Source of the DNA: Doris montereyensis
Taxonomy: Eukaryota; Mollusca; Gastropoda; Nudibranchia; Dorididae
Assembly: GCA_037039925.1 (NCBI GenBank)
Contig: JAXRKP010000045.1
Span: forward strand, 474,214 to 538,213
Direction of reading: 5' to 3'
Length of the DNA stretch: 64,000 bases
Under the pieces are notes generated by a model. That model made no database searches, was not told where the DNA came from, and worked only from the letters and a program-made list of their open reading frames with translations. Made by a program: the position numbers and the translations under genes. Shown piece after piece: positions 26,101 to 35,464 of this stretch (its first letter is position 1; every line of letters begins with the position of its first letter).

Positions 26101-28157
26101 TCATTTTATATGAACATCACACCATTGTTCATTCACCGTCTTTTTAAACACTGGTTTATAAGAATAAATAAAGAAAATAACTAACGTAAAACAATAACAA
26201 AGAAAAAGGTTATACCTATAATACTCTATACAGTATAGTATACTTATCCCATTTCAATCTTGTGCCTCCACTTCTAACAGATCCCGAAACGGATTCCTTG
26301 AAAGAGAACAGCTGCTCTGATTCTCACCTCTCTCCCCATCTTCTTGCTTATGAAGGTTCTCATCTGGGTATACCTGACAAAATAGGTACATTATTTTGTG
26401 TGCAACATTACCACAGTAATGCACCTCAACGGGGTTGAATTCCCCCCCCCACCCCCATTAATTGTTCAAGCTAAGCTAAAACATTGATTGGGGCATCAGT
26501 AGAACATGGCTTCATCAGAAAAGTTAGTCAGTAGATTTAACTTCAGAATGAAAGACAGTGATTACATCAGAAATGTGTTGGGTACCAGTCCACTTGATGG
26601 TCTACCGTTAAGTTTCTGTTCTACTTGACGATCTACCACCAGACCAGTCTTACAACTGTTCCACTTGACGATCTACTACAGTCTATACTACTACTACAAA
26701 AATCCACAATACCAAATACTTCCCCTCTGCGTTTATATACAGGCTTAGGATTGTCATTGGCCGCATCACAACAACTACATGTAGTACCAACTTAATTGCC
26801 ACAGTGTACAGTGCAGCCGTGTTCACTAATTTTTTATGATTCTAAGCTTATCCAAGTCCATGTTGCGAGGACATTTTGGGTTCTCAGTTTTATGGACAAA
26901 AAGACGGTGGCTATAAAACCCATAGATTTCATTAGTAAGATGGTGTGTTTGCAAAGAGCACACATGCTTACTGAATACAGAAGGCCTACGGCATCGCTTT
27001 ATTGGCCTCGTTGCAAATAAACGTTCTCTCTAAGGTTTTTTGGTAGGAATATTTTACATTAAATAAACTTCTTTCTTGAAAACAACTATATCTCACAACT
27101 GCAAAAAAAATTTGTATTTTATTCGTGTCTGCATTTTAATAATTTGCTATATGTACATGGATATTGTTTTATTTGTTTGTTAAAAAAAATAATTGTTTTT
27201 TAATCTACACTCATTAGCTAACTGTATCCAGTGGGTGGTACACGGGTGATTGATATTGTTAGGTTCTACTTATTTCCTTTCACTCTTCTTGCATCTTGCT
27301 GTTTCCTCTTAATTCATCATGAGATCATCACATAGGGAGTAAATTTCAGTGAAACAAACTGATTCCATCCAAGGGTAATCGACGTTATGGACCATAAGAC
27401 TCGGTAAGAGCTGATCAACAGCAGACAGCTTGTGCTACATACTAATTTTATTCATGGTCTTTCACAATAAGGTTGTGTCATGAAGCCTTTATTTATATAG
27501 TAAGTTTCCCATTGCGTAATCGTAGGCAATGATGTAAGCCATGTACAATTTTTTGTGTACAGTTTCTTACTCCTAAGCTCAGACTCAAAACTTTACATAA
27601 CGATGAAATCGATGAAGCATTTTAGTTGATTTTCAGCATTTTTTATTTTTCTTGTCTGGTCTTGGCCTTAACTGGCTATGATTTGAATCGATTCAAGATA
27701 AGGTGTTATAGAATTATAATTTCCATTTTATCAAGTAATTCTATGCTCTATGATATAATATTAGTATCGTCTCAAGATATGAGCATTTTGAACATGACAT
27801 GTTTTTGAAGACTGCTTCGTAATATATCCTTCTTCATTTGGGGTTCTTTGTTTGTTTGGTTTCTTCACAGACAAAAGCTCTCAGGCTTTGATGGATTTGA
27901 TAGTGACAGTTTCCCATTTCTCACCAGAAAAGTCGTCAAAATGCTTGATTGACAATATGTCATTGTCAAGAAAGACTGAGACTGAGAAAAGAGTCTTGAT
28001 CTCAACAATTCCCAAGAGTGGACTCTTCATGAACTTCAGTTGCTTGAAAATGTTTTCCATGAAAGCTCTCCCTAAACTAAAAAAGAGAAGAAAAAAAAAA
28101 TTGATTTATAATTTTCTGTTCTGCCATGTGTCCTCAACATATACCAGGACATGGTAA
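7764..28157 (+). CDS. ZCWPW1: ZCWPW1-like histone-methylation reader (CW zinc finger + PWWP), ten exons
   Basis: Ten exons with phase-compatible GT-AG junctions: 7764-7835, 10054-10316, 10744-10951, 11466-11673, 13000-13554, 16521-16615, 18436-18590, 19729-19803, 26281-26385 and 27871-28153. They give about 670 residues, close to the usual ZCWPW1 length. The order is a short Ser-rich N-terminus, a CW zinc finger with its Trp and Cys ligands, a PWWP domain, then a long Lys/Ser/Asp-rich tail of no known fold. In vertebrates this family binds H3K4me3 through CW and H3K36me3 through PWWP, and works at meiotic break sites; the same role here is inference. Exon 5 needs two frame corrections (near 13173-13180 and 13519-13528). 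The C-terminus is uncertain. ZCWPW2 is the alternative assignment. Confidence 0.82.
8372..8640 (+). mobile_element. SINE family A copy
   Basis: The tRNA-like head has box A (CAGTGGCCAAGTGG) and box B (GGTTTCGAATCC). The shared body has TTGTGTTCCTTGGGAAAGAC, ACCCAGGTGCAAA and GTTCCGCTTCATGCTA, and the 3' end is CCTTGAAAGAA. It lies in intron 1 of the ZCWPW-like gene. Confidence 0.8.
9527..9955. mobile_element. 429-bp MITE with GAGTGGTGTAAC inverted ends and TA duplication
   Basis: The left end GAGTGGTGTAACATCAGTAC and the right end GTACTGACGTTACACCACTC are inverted copies with one mismatch, flanked by TA on both sides. There is no coding capacity. It ends 98 bp before exon 2 of the ZCWPW-like gene. 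Confidence 0.8.
10054..10316 (+). CDS. ZCWPW-like exon 2: CW zinc finger and start of PWWP
   Basis: It follows a long pyrimidine tract ending in AAG. The CW signature is complete: WVQC, C four residues on, WRK, then PWYCSMN and a final C in NACS. These supply the four zinc-binding Cys and the Trp residues of the methyl-lysine pocket. After an acidic linker it enters the PWWP domain with the strand GSLVWAKTSGYC, typical of the family's first beta strand. The donor is TTG|GTTTGT in phase 2. Confidence 0.9.
10744..10951 (+). CDS. ZCWPW-like exon 3: body of the PWWP domain
   Basis: The acceptor is ATCAG. Joining to exon 2 gives GYCCWPALITEDP, so the signature motif is C-C-W-P, not P-W-W-P. The third-position Trp, which belongs to the trimethyl-lysine cage in characterised PWWP domains, is kept. 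The strand WYHVEYIG and a later GW follow, as in ZCWPW1. The exon ends AAG|GTGATT in phase 0. The length matches a whole PWWP core. Confidence 0.88.
11466..11673 (+). CDS. ZCWPW-like exon 4
   Basis: The acceptor is TTGACAG and the donor TTG|GTAAGA, phase 0 in and phase 1 out, 69 codons open throughout. It encodes a very basic segment (KQKCFRKKKP..., RTSYKGQQ...) that could be a nuclear localisation signal. No domain is recognised. It is included because frame and phase continue from exon 3. Confidence 0.75.
13000..13554 (+). CDS. ZCWPW-like exon 5 (largest; two apparent one-base frame breaks)
   Basis: The acceptor is CTTGTCAG and the donor GCAGAG|GTAAAA. It reads VPKPTTNKMKRCK... with two repeats of a G-(V/L)-I-(M/A)-KPSL motif, then hits a stop at 13212. 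From the A8 run at 13173-13180 a second frame carries on naturally (KLSVQSDERRFIGAFKK...) as a long acidic stretch. A third frame near 13528 (VTRLVADAE) is the only one in phase with exon 6. Both breaks equal one missing base. Assembly error fits better than decay, but a pseudogene is not excluded. Confidence 0.68.
14327..15147. mobile_element. 821-bp pogo/Tigger-like non-autonomous element
   Basis: The ends CAGTAGTGACCGTCTAAAAT and CATTTAGGCGGTCACTACTG are inverted and flanked by TA. CAGT(R)G termini with a TA duplication are typical of pogo/Tigger elements. Inside, a CTAAATGCCCGTTT-like word recurs near both ends (14360-14470 and 15070-15105). No transposase frame was seen. Confidence 0.78.
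15276..16382. mobile_element. 1.1-kb element flanked by TTAA (piggyBac-like, non-autonomous)
   Basis: TTAA at 15272-15275 and 16383-16386 flanks ends GGGGATATGC / GCATATCCCC. TTAA target duplication is diagnostic of piggyBac-type transposases. The interior holds a 155-codon open frame on the - strand (15646-16113) with no recognisable motif. It lies in intron 5 of the ZCWPW-like gene. Confidence 0.65.
16521..16615 (+). CDS. ZCWPW-like exon 6
   Basis: It starts after TCATTACAG in phase 0 and ends AAAAA|GTACTT in phase 2. It reads VTARHQWSSVYQ..., a helix-like polar segment, ending ...KAFYK. An earlier GT at 16591 gives a stop in the next exon, so the later donor was chosen. Confidence 0.65.
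16778..16897. repeat. (GA)n microsatellite with GACAGA variants
   Basis: About 120 bp of GA repeats with GACAGA interruptions, ending in a G8 run. Confidence 0.97.
17166..17258. repeat. (TTA)n microsatellite, possible retroelement tail
   Basis: Over 30 TTA units with one TAC variant. It follows a 17-bp TTTATGTCTCAACTGTG repeat unit and GGACAATAAAGAAC, which suggests the 3' end of a retroelement. Confidence 0.95.
18436..18590 (+). CDS. ZCWPW-like exon 7
   Basis: A strong acceptor (CTTTCTTCTTCCAG) and a GTACTT donor, phase 2 in and phase 1 out. Joined to exon 6 it reads KNLYPYELYIQGEDYMGAME, then a basic Ser-rich stretch. No domain is recognised. Confidence 0.7.
18728..19030 (+). mobile_element. 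SINE family B copy
   Basis: The tRNA-like head has GTAGTCCAGAGGCAAGGTGT and a box B GGGTTCAAGCCC. The body has AAAACCTATCCCCTTGGTCC, GTTAAAGATCCCTTGACC and TACAGGGCAGTCTGG. Related copies lie at 40459, 50215 (-), 52472 (-) and 55890 (-). Confidence 0.82.
19729..19803 (+). CDS. ZCWPW-like exon 8
   Basis: The acceptor is TTATTTTCAG and the donor AGAG|GTAAAAG, phase 1 to phase 1. It encodes DLMKELEELDEFLQSNIEG..., an acidic segment likely to be alpha-helical. Confidence 0.7.
20705..20985 (+). mobile_element. SINE family A copy inside the dispersed repeat
   Basis: A well-kept head (GGCGTCGGTGACCGAGCGG, box B GAGTTCGAATCC) and body. Related TTCACTA words flank it on both sides as a likely target duplication. 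The copy at 43.66 kb lacks the SINE at this point. Confidence 0.85.
21757..22735. mobile_element. 979-bp pogo/Tigger element with transposase remnant
   Basis: The ends CAGTGGAACACGTTTAAACC and GGTTTAAACGTGTTCCACTG are perfect 20-bp inverted repeats flanked by TA. It sits inside one of two tandem 235-bp units. The other unit (22823-23060) shows the empty site CTTAC-TA-CCTGTAC. Confidence 0.92.
22363..22494 (+). pseudogene. Truncated pogo/Tigger transposase N-terminus (CENP-B-type helix-turn-helix)
   Basis: MSKRKHNAYTLQFKQQLIKE continues as IDGGNRVKVRYARNLEFEF and stops at codon 44. This looks like the first half of the CENP-B N-terminal DNA-binding domain that opens Tigger/pogo transposases (basic KRK start, LxFKxxLIxE helix, VAR-like segment). 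The rest, including the DDE catalytic domain, is deleted. It sits in the 979-bp element. Confidence 0.7.
22823..23060. repeat. Tandem partner of the 235-bp unit (empty-site copy)
   Basis: CAATTTTAAACCAATCGCC... through CATACTATTCTCTC repeats 21607-21756 plus 22736-22820, i.e. the first unit with the 979-bp element removed. Confidence 0.85.
23059..23141. repeat. (TC)n microsatellite
   Basis: About 83 bp of pure TC. Confidence 0.98.
24180..24450 (-). mobile_element. SINE family A copy, reverse
   Basis: A reverse copy of the family A body (GTTCCTTGG and ACCCAGGGTAC words) ending in the reverse of the tRNA-like head near 24445. Confidence 0.78.
24650..26250. other. No gene seen; degenerate repeat
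   Basis: AT-rich sequence. The part around 25280-25440 (AATCCAAGATGGCGGTGTTCC...) resembles the 3' portion of the dispersed repeat at 23.64-23.88 kb. No splice-supported frame was found. Confidence 0.4.
26281..26385 (+). CDS. ZCWPW-like exon 9
   Basis: The acceptor is CACTTCTAACAG and the donor AATAG|GTACAT, phase 1 to phase 1. It reads DPETDSLKENSCSDSHLSPH..., a Ser-rich, disordered-looking segment. The 6.5-kb intron before it holds the nested transposon stack. Confidence 0.65.
27284..27360 (-). repeat. Family D short dispersed repeat, reverse
   Basis: In reverse it reads GATGATCTCATGATGAATTA, AGAGGAAACAGCAAGATG, the core of family D. Confidence 0.6.
27871..28153 (+). CDS. ZCWPW-like exon 10 (last confident exon; C-terminus unsure)
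   Basis: The acceptor is TTTCTTCACAG in phase 1. The frame stays open for 95 codons (DKSSQALMDLIVTVSHF..., then a basic ...KKRRKKK) to a TAA at 28155. A strong donor ATG|GTAAGA sits at 28153 and overlaps this stop, so the protein may continue into a later exon. An A10 run (28091-28100) and a T4 run shortly after could hide an indel that changes the end. Confidence 0.55.
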
Positions 28158-28628
28158 GATAAAAGCAACATGTTTATGTTGTTGTTCTTCCTGTCAAAGT
28201 CTATTATTTTTATATAATGGAAGTTTTTTATGCACAGTGGAACTGGAACCAGCTTACGATCAACACCTCGGGACCAGGAGAATTAGTTGACCACAAGTAT
28301 GTCAATGTGCAAAACTAGTAGACTATTAAAAGTTATTGTAACAATACATTACATACACCACCTCTTCACAGTACTCAGTACTCGGTAGTCAATAAATACT
28401 ATAATAGTAGTACACTCTATTACATATATCATAAAAATAACAGGTCTGAAATGGGTATGTGCTAGATTACGTTCCTCTAGTCTAAGTGTAGGATGTAAAA
28501 TGCAATTTAAAATTTTTGTTTTGTTTTTAAACAGTGGTGCTTCTTCACGGCCATGTGACTTAGTTTTCAGAGTTGATTTTAAGAGAGTTCTAGTCTTGAA
28601 GTAGTTGATGTAATCCAAGGTTGATATA

Positions 28629-29407
28629 CAGTAGACTTATAACGAGTCCTGAAATAACGAGAAGTCGGTTGAAACGACACTATTCTAAAACCCCGTTTTT
28701 TTCCTTCATCTTTGTAAATAAAATATTGCTATAGCACAATCAGACAAACACGCGAGTCGCTTATATCGGAATATTGCTTCTGCTGTGCACAGTGCATAAA
28801 CCAATAAAACCTCGTCAGTTGAGAAACTTGGTGATCTAGCGAAACAAAGAATAGGAGAGCCCGTGTGCCAACAATGAAGGCCGGAGCGAACGAGTGGGGA
28901 GGGTGTGGCATGCGCAGACAAGCAGAACGCATCGCGTGATTACTGATAGTGATATATGTAGTGATAGTGATAGGCCAGCCTAGATCTACCACTACCAGTA
29001 CCATGCCTCTCACTTCTCCGATGCGGGGATGGAGAGGTCACAGTGCTGTGATGGATGTAGAGAATGTGTGGGCAAGGTGTGGTGTGTAGTGTGTACCCGA
29101 TGTGCGCAAGCACGTGAAACGCACCGCAGGGTGTGGTGGGGTGGGGGCAGCGGGTGGGGACAACACAGCGGGCGGTTAGCCTTGAGTCTAGAACTAGAGG
29201 CCTTTCTTTCTGTTCGCCAACGCCGAGCTGTCAACATTGCTAATTGCTAGTGCTAGCGCTAGAGAAAGAATCCTGACTTCATCCTGGCCATAGATTAGAC
29301 CTACTTGATTATTTCCTTTGATTTTATTACTGGATCTCTTATAACGTGAATCCCGCTATAACAGATTTTTCGCACCCCCCCCCCCTCGTTATAACAGGAT
29401 TCCACTG
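28629..29407. mobile_element. 779-bp pogo/Tigger-like non-autonomous element
   Basis: Left CAGTAGACTTATAACGAG and right CTCGTTATAACAGGATTCCACTG are imperfect inverted ends flanked by TA. The word (T)ATAACG recurs near both ends. The interior is unusually GC-rich for the window. No transposase frame was seen. It lies just downstream of the ZCWPW-like gene. Confidence 0.75.
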
Positions 29408-29419
29408 TATAATCAAATA

Positions 29420-31040
29420 ATGAGGACCGGTGGAGAGGAGGATAAGCGGCAGGCGAGTTGATTTCTTGTGGGTTCAACTGTATTTAACTTGATGTATGAA
29501 GGACTCTTAAAAATAAAAACCCAGAATCTTTTGTCTATGATATGTCCATACTGCTTTGTTGACATGATTTTATGAAATTTAATCTCAGTAATGCATTTGT
29601 GTTTGCATTAATTTATAATTACAAATTGTCTCTCAAGAATGAGAATGCTCTTTATTTGATGTGTGTCTGGACTTTCGTTTTTATTTGATGTTTTGTTCTG
29701 TTGCTTTTCTTTTAAATTGCAAGACTCGTGCAACAATTTTATGTAGCCTGCACTGCTCTATCACAAGAATCAGTTTGTTCTGTAATTTTTCTTTTAAATC
29801 ATCACAATCATGATCTACAGTCTCAGTCTCATGGGAATCTTCTCTGATCCATCATATGCACAAAGACACGTATAATTAATTCTAAACAGCTTTTAAAAAG
29901 TGTATTGGCATGTGAGACTGACAAAAGTCATTGAAACTCTCCTGCCCTTAGTCATGTCAACTTCAAAATTTCCCCATTGATGTTGAAATATGAATAAAGA
30001 AATAAATAACATTAACAATAACATGATGGTCATGTGTTTTGTGTGTTTCTATGCCCTGACAATCCTTTATAATGGGTGTAAATGACTGTTTTTAGCTAAG
30101 CTTGAAATAAGTCATTTTGACATGGTGTGTTTGAGTTTAGAAATTCATTATTAGAATTTGATCAAAGCATTACTTTCTTTTACTTTGGTCCTCTATAAAA
30201 AGCCCTTAAAAGAAATAGGTTATTGGTCATGACAGACACAGTGTATCCATTCACATAAATATTTTCAGGGAGGCCTAATATCATAAATAATTCCATCACT
30301 TAACATGCACCCCGAATGTTTGCATAAAGAATGAATATGCTTAAAAAATGCATTTACAAAGAGGAAAGAAAGTCTACATAACTGCAGGAAACAATGAAAA
30401 TGACTTGCTCACCCCCTGTGTCAGATTGTCATGACCAACTAAGTGTAAAGCATGACAATTGACCTGATTTTTGAAGCACCAGCCATGAACTACCTTTTCA
30501 CAATTGTTTTAAGTTGAGGACATTCATGCTAAATTAGTGTGCAAAATCTTACAGGTAGAAAACGTTGGAATTTGAGATTTTTCGTTTCTACTTCTTCCTT
30601 TTTTCAATCTTGTATACTTTTTGTCAGTAAGAGTAAGAAATGGGTACACTTCAAAAAAGGAAAATATAAAATTTATTTCATCAAACTAGGATATCCAAAT
30701 AATTGACACAATTGATAATATTACATAATGTTAATGAATGTTGAAAGCTCCCTTTGTGATAATGTTTTATAATAGTTGCCTACATTGTAATTCATTCTTT
30801 GTTTATCTTTTTTTTGAGTCGATTTTAATAGAGTTTGACAAAGTGTGGATGGTCTTCATTTCAGTTGTTTTATGTATTTTCATGCGTTTATTCTTAAGAA
30901 TGTGCCGCAGGTAAGTCCTACTTTTTTTTCTTGCGGTCATCTGTGTGACAATAGTGCCATCTTGCAGTTTTCTCCTAAACTACCATGGGCTCACCTCATG
31001 GTTGCCCAAGTAAATTTCACATGAACAAACTGAAGATTAT
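29420..31040. other. No gene or clear repeat seen
   Basis: AT-rich sequence without splice-supported frames. A candidate tiny exon at 30865-30910 was considered and rejected. Confidence 0.4.
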
Positions 31041-31048
31041 ATAAATAC

Positions 31049-31224
31049 AGTAGTCTACGCCAAATTGCACGCCACCAAAATGCATGATGTGTAAAAATGC
31101 ATGTATTTTTTCCTGTAACCGAATTTTAGAACACTTATCATTAACCCCTCAAAATTCAACAACGGTTGGTTTGACTTCGCCAAAATGGAACAGGTTTTAA
31201 GGGGACGGTTGGCAGACACTACTG
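31049..31224. mobile_element. Possible short CAGTAGT-ended MITE
   Basis: CAGTAGTCTACGCCAAAT and GGTTGGCAGACACTACTG are weakly inverted ends flanked by TA. Confidence 0.35.
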
Positions 31225-31386
31225 TATATATATATATATAGGCTACTTATCAAGGGGACGGTTGGCAGACACTACTGTATATATATATATCTATATAGGC
31301 TACTTTGTGCTTATCAAGGGGACGATTGGCGGACACTACATATATATACATAGGCTACTTATCAAGGGGATGGTTGACAGACACTA

Positions 31387-31476
<90 letters not shown>

Positions 31477-31580
31477 TACTTATCAACTACTTATCAAGGG
31501 GATGGTTGACAGACACTACTGTATATATATATATACTACTTATCAAGGGGATGGTTGGCAAACACTACTGTATATATATA

Positions 31581-31730
31581 GGTGAAATATGACCATAAAT
31601 GACAACTCCACTAATAAAGACAAAACAAATACGTGACAATAGTTGTTGTCTGACGAAGGGTTAAACCCGAAACGTCACGTGTTTGTTCTGTCTTTATTAG
31701 TGGAGTTGTCACTTATTGTCATATTTCGCC
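31581..31730. repeat. 150-bp inverted repeat inserted in the composite satellite
   Basis: Arms 31581-31637 and 31674-31730 are near-perfect inverted copies of 57 nt (for example GACAACTCCACTAATAAAGA against TCTTTATTAGTGGAGTTGTC). The 36-nt loop carries the hammerhead-like core. Confidence 0.9.
31641..31683 (+). ncRNA. Hammerhead-ribozyme-like core (retroelement type)
   Basis: CTGACGA (31650-31656) fits the conserved CUGANGA. AGGGTTAAACCC forms helix II with a tiny loop, GAAA is at 31669-31672, and AC/GT closes a 2-bp helix III before the cleavage triplet GTC (31674-31676). Very short helix III is known from hammerheads of Penelope-like retroelements, which are thought to act as dimers; ACGT is self-complementary. 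Helix I next to the core is weak, so activity is uncertain. Confidence 0.5.
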
Positions 31731-31918
31731 TTTGACTTCACTCCACTGTGGCTCCTTCGTATTACTGTATATATATAGACTACTTATCAAGGGGACGGTT
31801 GGCAGACACTACTGTATATATATAAATATATAAGCTACTTATCAAGGGGACGGTTGGCAGACACTACTGTATATATATAAATATATAGGCTACTTATCAA
31901 GGGGATGGTTAGCATACA

Positions 31919-32039
<121 letters not shown>

Positions 32040-32234
32040 TACACCAAGGGGACGGTTGGCGGACATTACTGCATGTATATATATATATATAGGCTACTTA
32101 TCAAGGGGACAGTTGGCGGACACTACTGTATATAGGCTACTTATCAAGGGAACGATTGGCGGACACTATTGTATGTATATATATATATGACACTACTGTA
32201 TATATATATAGGCTACTTATCAAGGGGACGGTTG

Positions 32235-32345
32235 GCGGACACTACTGCTAGGACCAAATTCTTTCTTCTCTTTCAAATGTCTTACCATGTCGCAGTTACC
32301 TTTTATTTTACCCCGAGATCATTTGAGGGTAAAGTGCAATGAAAC
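32235..32345 (-). repeat. Family D repeat, reverse
   Basis: In reverse it contains ATGATCTCGGGGTAAAATAA, GGTAACTGCGACATGGTAAG and CCTAGCAGTAGTGTCCGCC, the full order of family D. Confidence 0.6.
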
Positions 32346-33397
32346 AAAAGAAATTCTCCTGTTCAGAAGTGAAAATCGACCCAATCTCCACATACGCACA
32401 CATAAATACAAACTAACACACACAGTAAGCAAGCAAACAGTTTCAAAGTGAAAGGAACCACAGGTGAAAAGATTAAAAATGTATGTATTACAAGCAAAAC
32501 AGCAAAATGTAATTACGGTCGCAATGAAATTGAAATTCATCAACATAACTTCAATACAGAAAATATATGTTTCATTTTGTTTTCTTTCTCCCCCCCCTTA
32601 TTTTGTTCAGCTTGTTCCTTGCAAACAATACAAACATCAATTAATCGTTTACAAGAATACAACAGCCCTGACAATGACATATTAATTCTGTGCCTATGGG
32701 TATACATTTTTAAAATGTCAGCATCCTTATTCGCTGCATTCACTTAACTTCTCATTAGAGTTCATCACTGATAATTCAACAACTCCCAATCTCCTTTTGA
32801 AATATCTCGCACCTCTCTACCATCACACACCCCCCCCTCCAATCCTTTTTTCAAAACAAAAGAGAAAAGAAAACTCATCTCTATCCGTCAATATCAATAA
32901 GCATAGAAATAAAATGACAAAATTAATTTTTAAAAGTTTTTCTTTAAAGAAACCCTCTCCATGAAGCCTCCCCACACTGCCTAAGAAGATACAAATAAGC
33001 ACCCAAATAAAGAAAATAAAATAAAGTCAGATAGATTGAATTTATTATCATTAAGGATTATTTGAGTCAAAATTATCACAGTGGTATATAATTTTGTACC
33101 TAACACTGTCTTATCTGAGAAAAGGAAAAAACTCTCATTTGCTTTTAATACATGAATGGTGCATATACAGTTTGTCAAAAGCTTGTTTCCATGGTCCATA
33201 TTTTGCATCCGCTTAAAATATTTTCCACTTGCAGAAAATGTATTTTAAAAACATATATCATTGTTAGCATTTCCATGAGCAACATATCACATACTTAATA
33301 ATATGTACATACAATCTTAAATAGGGAAGATGATACTGCCTTCTCTATGTCTGATGACTTGGCCAAGCAAATTTCTAGATACAACCCTTGAGCAACA

Positions 33398-33475
33398 GCT
33401 ACCTGAGTGGCTGACACGTCGCTTTTTAAATACTCATGACACTAACTGAAATCCAGTCCTAGCTCTCTTAGAAGA
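33398..33475 (+). mobile_element. Possible tRNA-derived SINE head
   Basis: ACCTGAGTGGCTGACACGTC, CTTTTTAAATACTCATGACA and TGAAATCCAGTCC resemble a Ser/Leu-type tRNA (box A GAGTGG, box B degenerate). Only one copy was seen. Confidence 0.3.
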
Positions 33476-34674
33476 TGGTACTACAAGCCAAATTGGCCCT
33501 CTTCCTTTTGACAAAATCATATCTGTAGAACAAATGATTTTCTTTACTGAAAATTAGTGCTGTTTACAAATCGTCATGGTTGATCCCTTTTACCAATAAT
33601 AACAACACAGCACAACATGAAAACCATCTCCTGCAGGATGCAGAAAAAATATGGACCATGGAAATACATATCACGTACATATCCTGTACCTCAAAAATAT
33701 GCATGTACCTTATGTACGAACAAACTACGTACCAGGGAAATGGGCTTCTACTACGTTCTAGACTAAGCAAAATTTGCAAGTCCTTCCCAAATCCTGATAC
33801 AATGTCTCAAGGATGAGGATGAACAAATGAAAGTGTTTTCTCCATTCAAGACCGGTGGTACTTGTACTTTATTATAGATGACATGAAAGCTAGCCACTGC
33901 CTTGGAATTTCTGCGGCAGCCACGAAACAAACCTTCAATGAATTAATTAATTCCAATAATAGTACATAGTAAATGGCACCCAATTAAACATATTTATAGT
34001 TATAAATGATCTATGATTAATATCACTCAGTCATTCTTATTAGACACAAAATTGTTCTTCTCTCATACTTTTAGATAGCAAAAAAGAAAGATGACATGAC
34101 AATTTAGGAAGTAAATTTTGTACAAGAATTTAACATGATTGATGCTTAAATTTTCTTTAAATTTTCAACGGTTTGAAAACTTCACATACATTTATGTATT
34201 GACAAATAAATGGTTGATGAAAAACTGAACATCTAATGTAGTTATTTTGATTCTCATAATAAAATGACACAAGACATTATTGTCACGTCATTCGTCAATA
34301 TAGAAAATATCTGGAACTGAAGGAGGGATACTAAAATGCCTATCTGTGACTTCAAAAAGAAAGTCATATTCAATAGCAGATTGCTGATTGAAAACATAAC
34401 CAAATTTAAAACTTGAATATGATTATGAACAATGCACTAGGTCTACTGCTCTTCATTGTTTTTAGGATGACCATTTTGTTTTCAGAGTCTGAAGGTAAAG
34501 AACTTTATATTCAGGCTGAATTTTAAAAACAGAATTAATATTCAATATCAACATATTAATATTATAAGCATATTTAATGAGAAGAAAAAGGAAGAGGTTT
34601 TTGTGTAGTAAACAGTAATGCTGCTATGTCGTTTTTAATGCAATGCTTCCCTCTACAGGTTTAAAAACAAAGCA

Positions 34675-34777
<103 letters not shown>

Positions 34778-34789
34778 CATATATGTATA

Positions 34790-35080
34790 CATCAACGGTG
34801 AAAGTTACAAACGGTCTAAGTCTAAAATAAGTAACACTTTTGTTTTTGCTTTTATTAACAAGCCCTATGCTTCGTCTTGTTAGGATTTCGTGGCACAAGA
34901 ACTAATAGAAACCTGGATAATAACCATGTGAGCAATCCTTGTATCCCTATTGGTTCTAGTTTTTTGACACTTGCACACAGTGTATGTCTGGAAATAGATT
35001 AAAATACGCAGCATCTATTTCTTTGATTTTCTCAAAATATCCAAAATTGCACTTACACGGTTTGCGACTTTCACCATCAA
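34790..35080. mobile_element. 0.29-kb MITE, copy 1
   Basis: ATCAACGGTGAAAGTTACAA and CGACTTTCACCATCAA are inverted ends. The interior shares CTATGCTTCGTCTTGTTAGG, ATTTCGTGGCACAA and CAATCCTTGTATCCCTAT with copies at 47985 and 57857. TA follows the right end. Confidence 0.8.
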
Positions 35081-35464
35081 TATGGAATATGAAGATGTTA
35101 AAAAAGAAGTGAAACACTATTTGTCAGAATAAATAAAGCAGATAAAAGGCAGCAAAACAAAAAATCTCGGGTAAAGCTTCTTCCACGTTGACAACCTGAT
35201 GTTTTACAAATTACAGTGGCCTTCCATAGAAATGCTTTAACTATAGCAGTTTTTCTCCATTGGGTGGGGTGTGGAAAATATTGAGATCACAATTGGCACG
35301 GCGATACTGTGTGTCTTTTTTTAAGCAGGCAAAGAGGGTGATGTTTTGCAAGTGTATCATTACTATTGATAATGATAAAAAGGTAACACAATTCATACGT
35401 GATTACACTCAAATGTCGTTCAACATTCTCGCTTACCCCCTGTACAGATCTGACACTTTACAGA

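Noticed and set aside
30865..30910. Mini-exon ...FHAFILKNVPQ with a strong GTAAGT donor
   Set aside because: No homology, only 46 bp, and its proposed downstream partner is a repeat.
32296..32328. Phase-0 mini-exon LPFILPRDHLR between CGCAG and GTAAAG
   Set aside because: It is the reverse strand of a family D repeat (32235-32345), so the splice-like signals are coincidental.
33325..33890. Protein-like frames (LEQQLPEWLTRRFL, EDEQMKVFSPF)
   Set aside because: The first overlaps a tRNA-like SINE head. The frames are broken by several stops and no splice chain fits.
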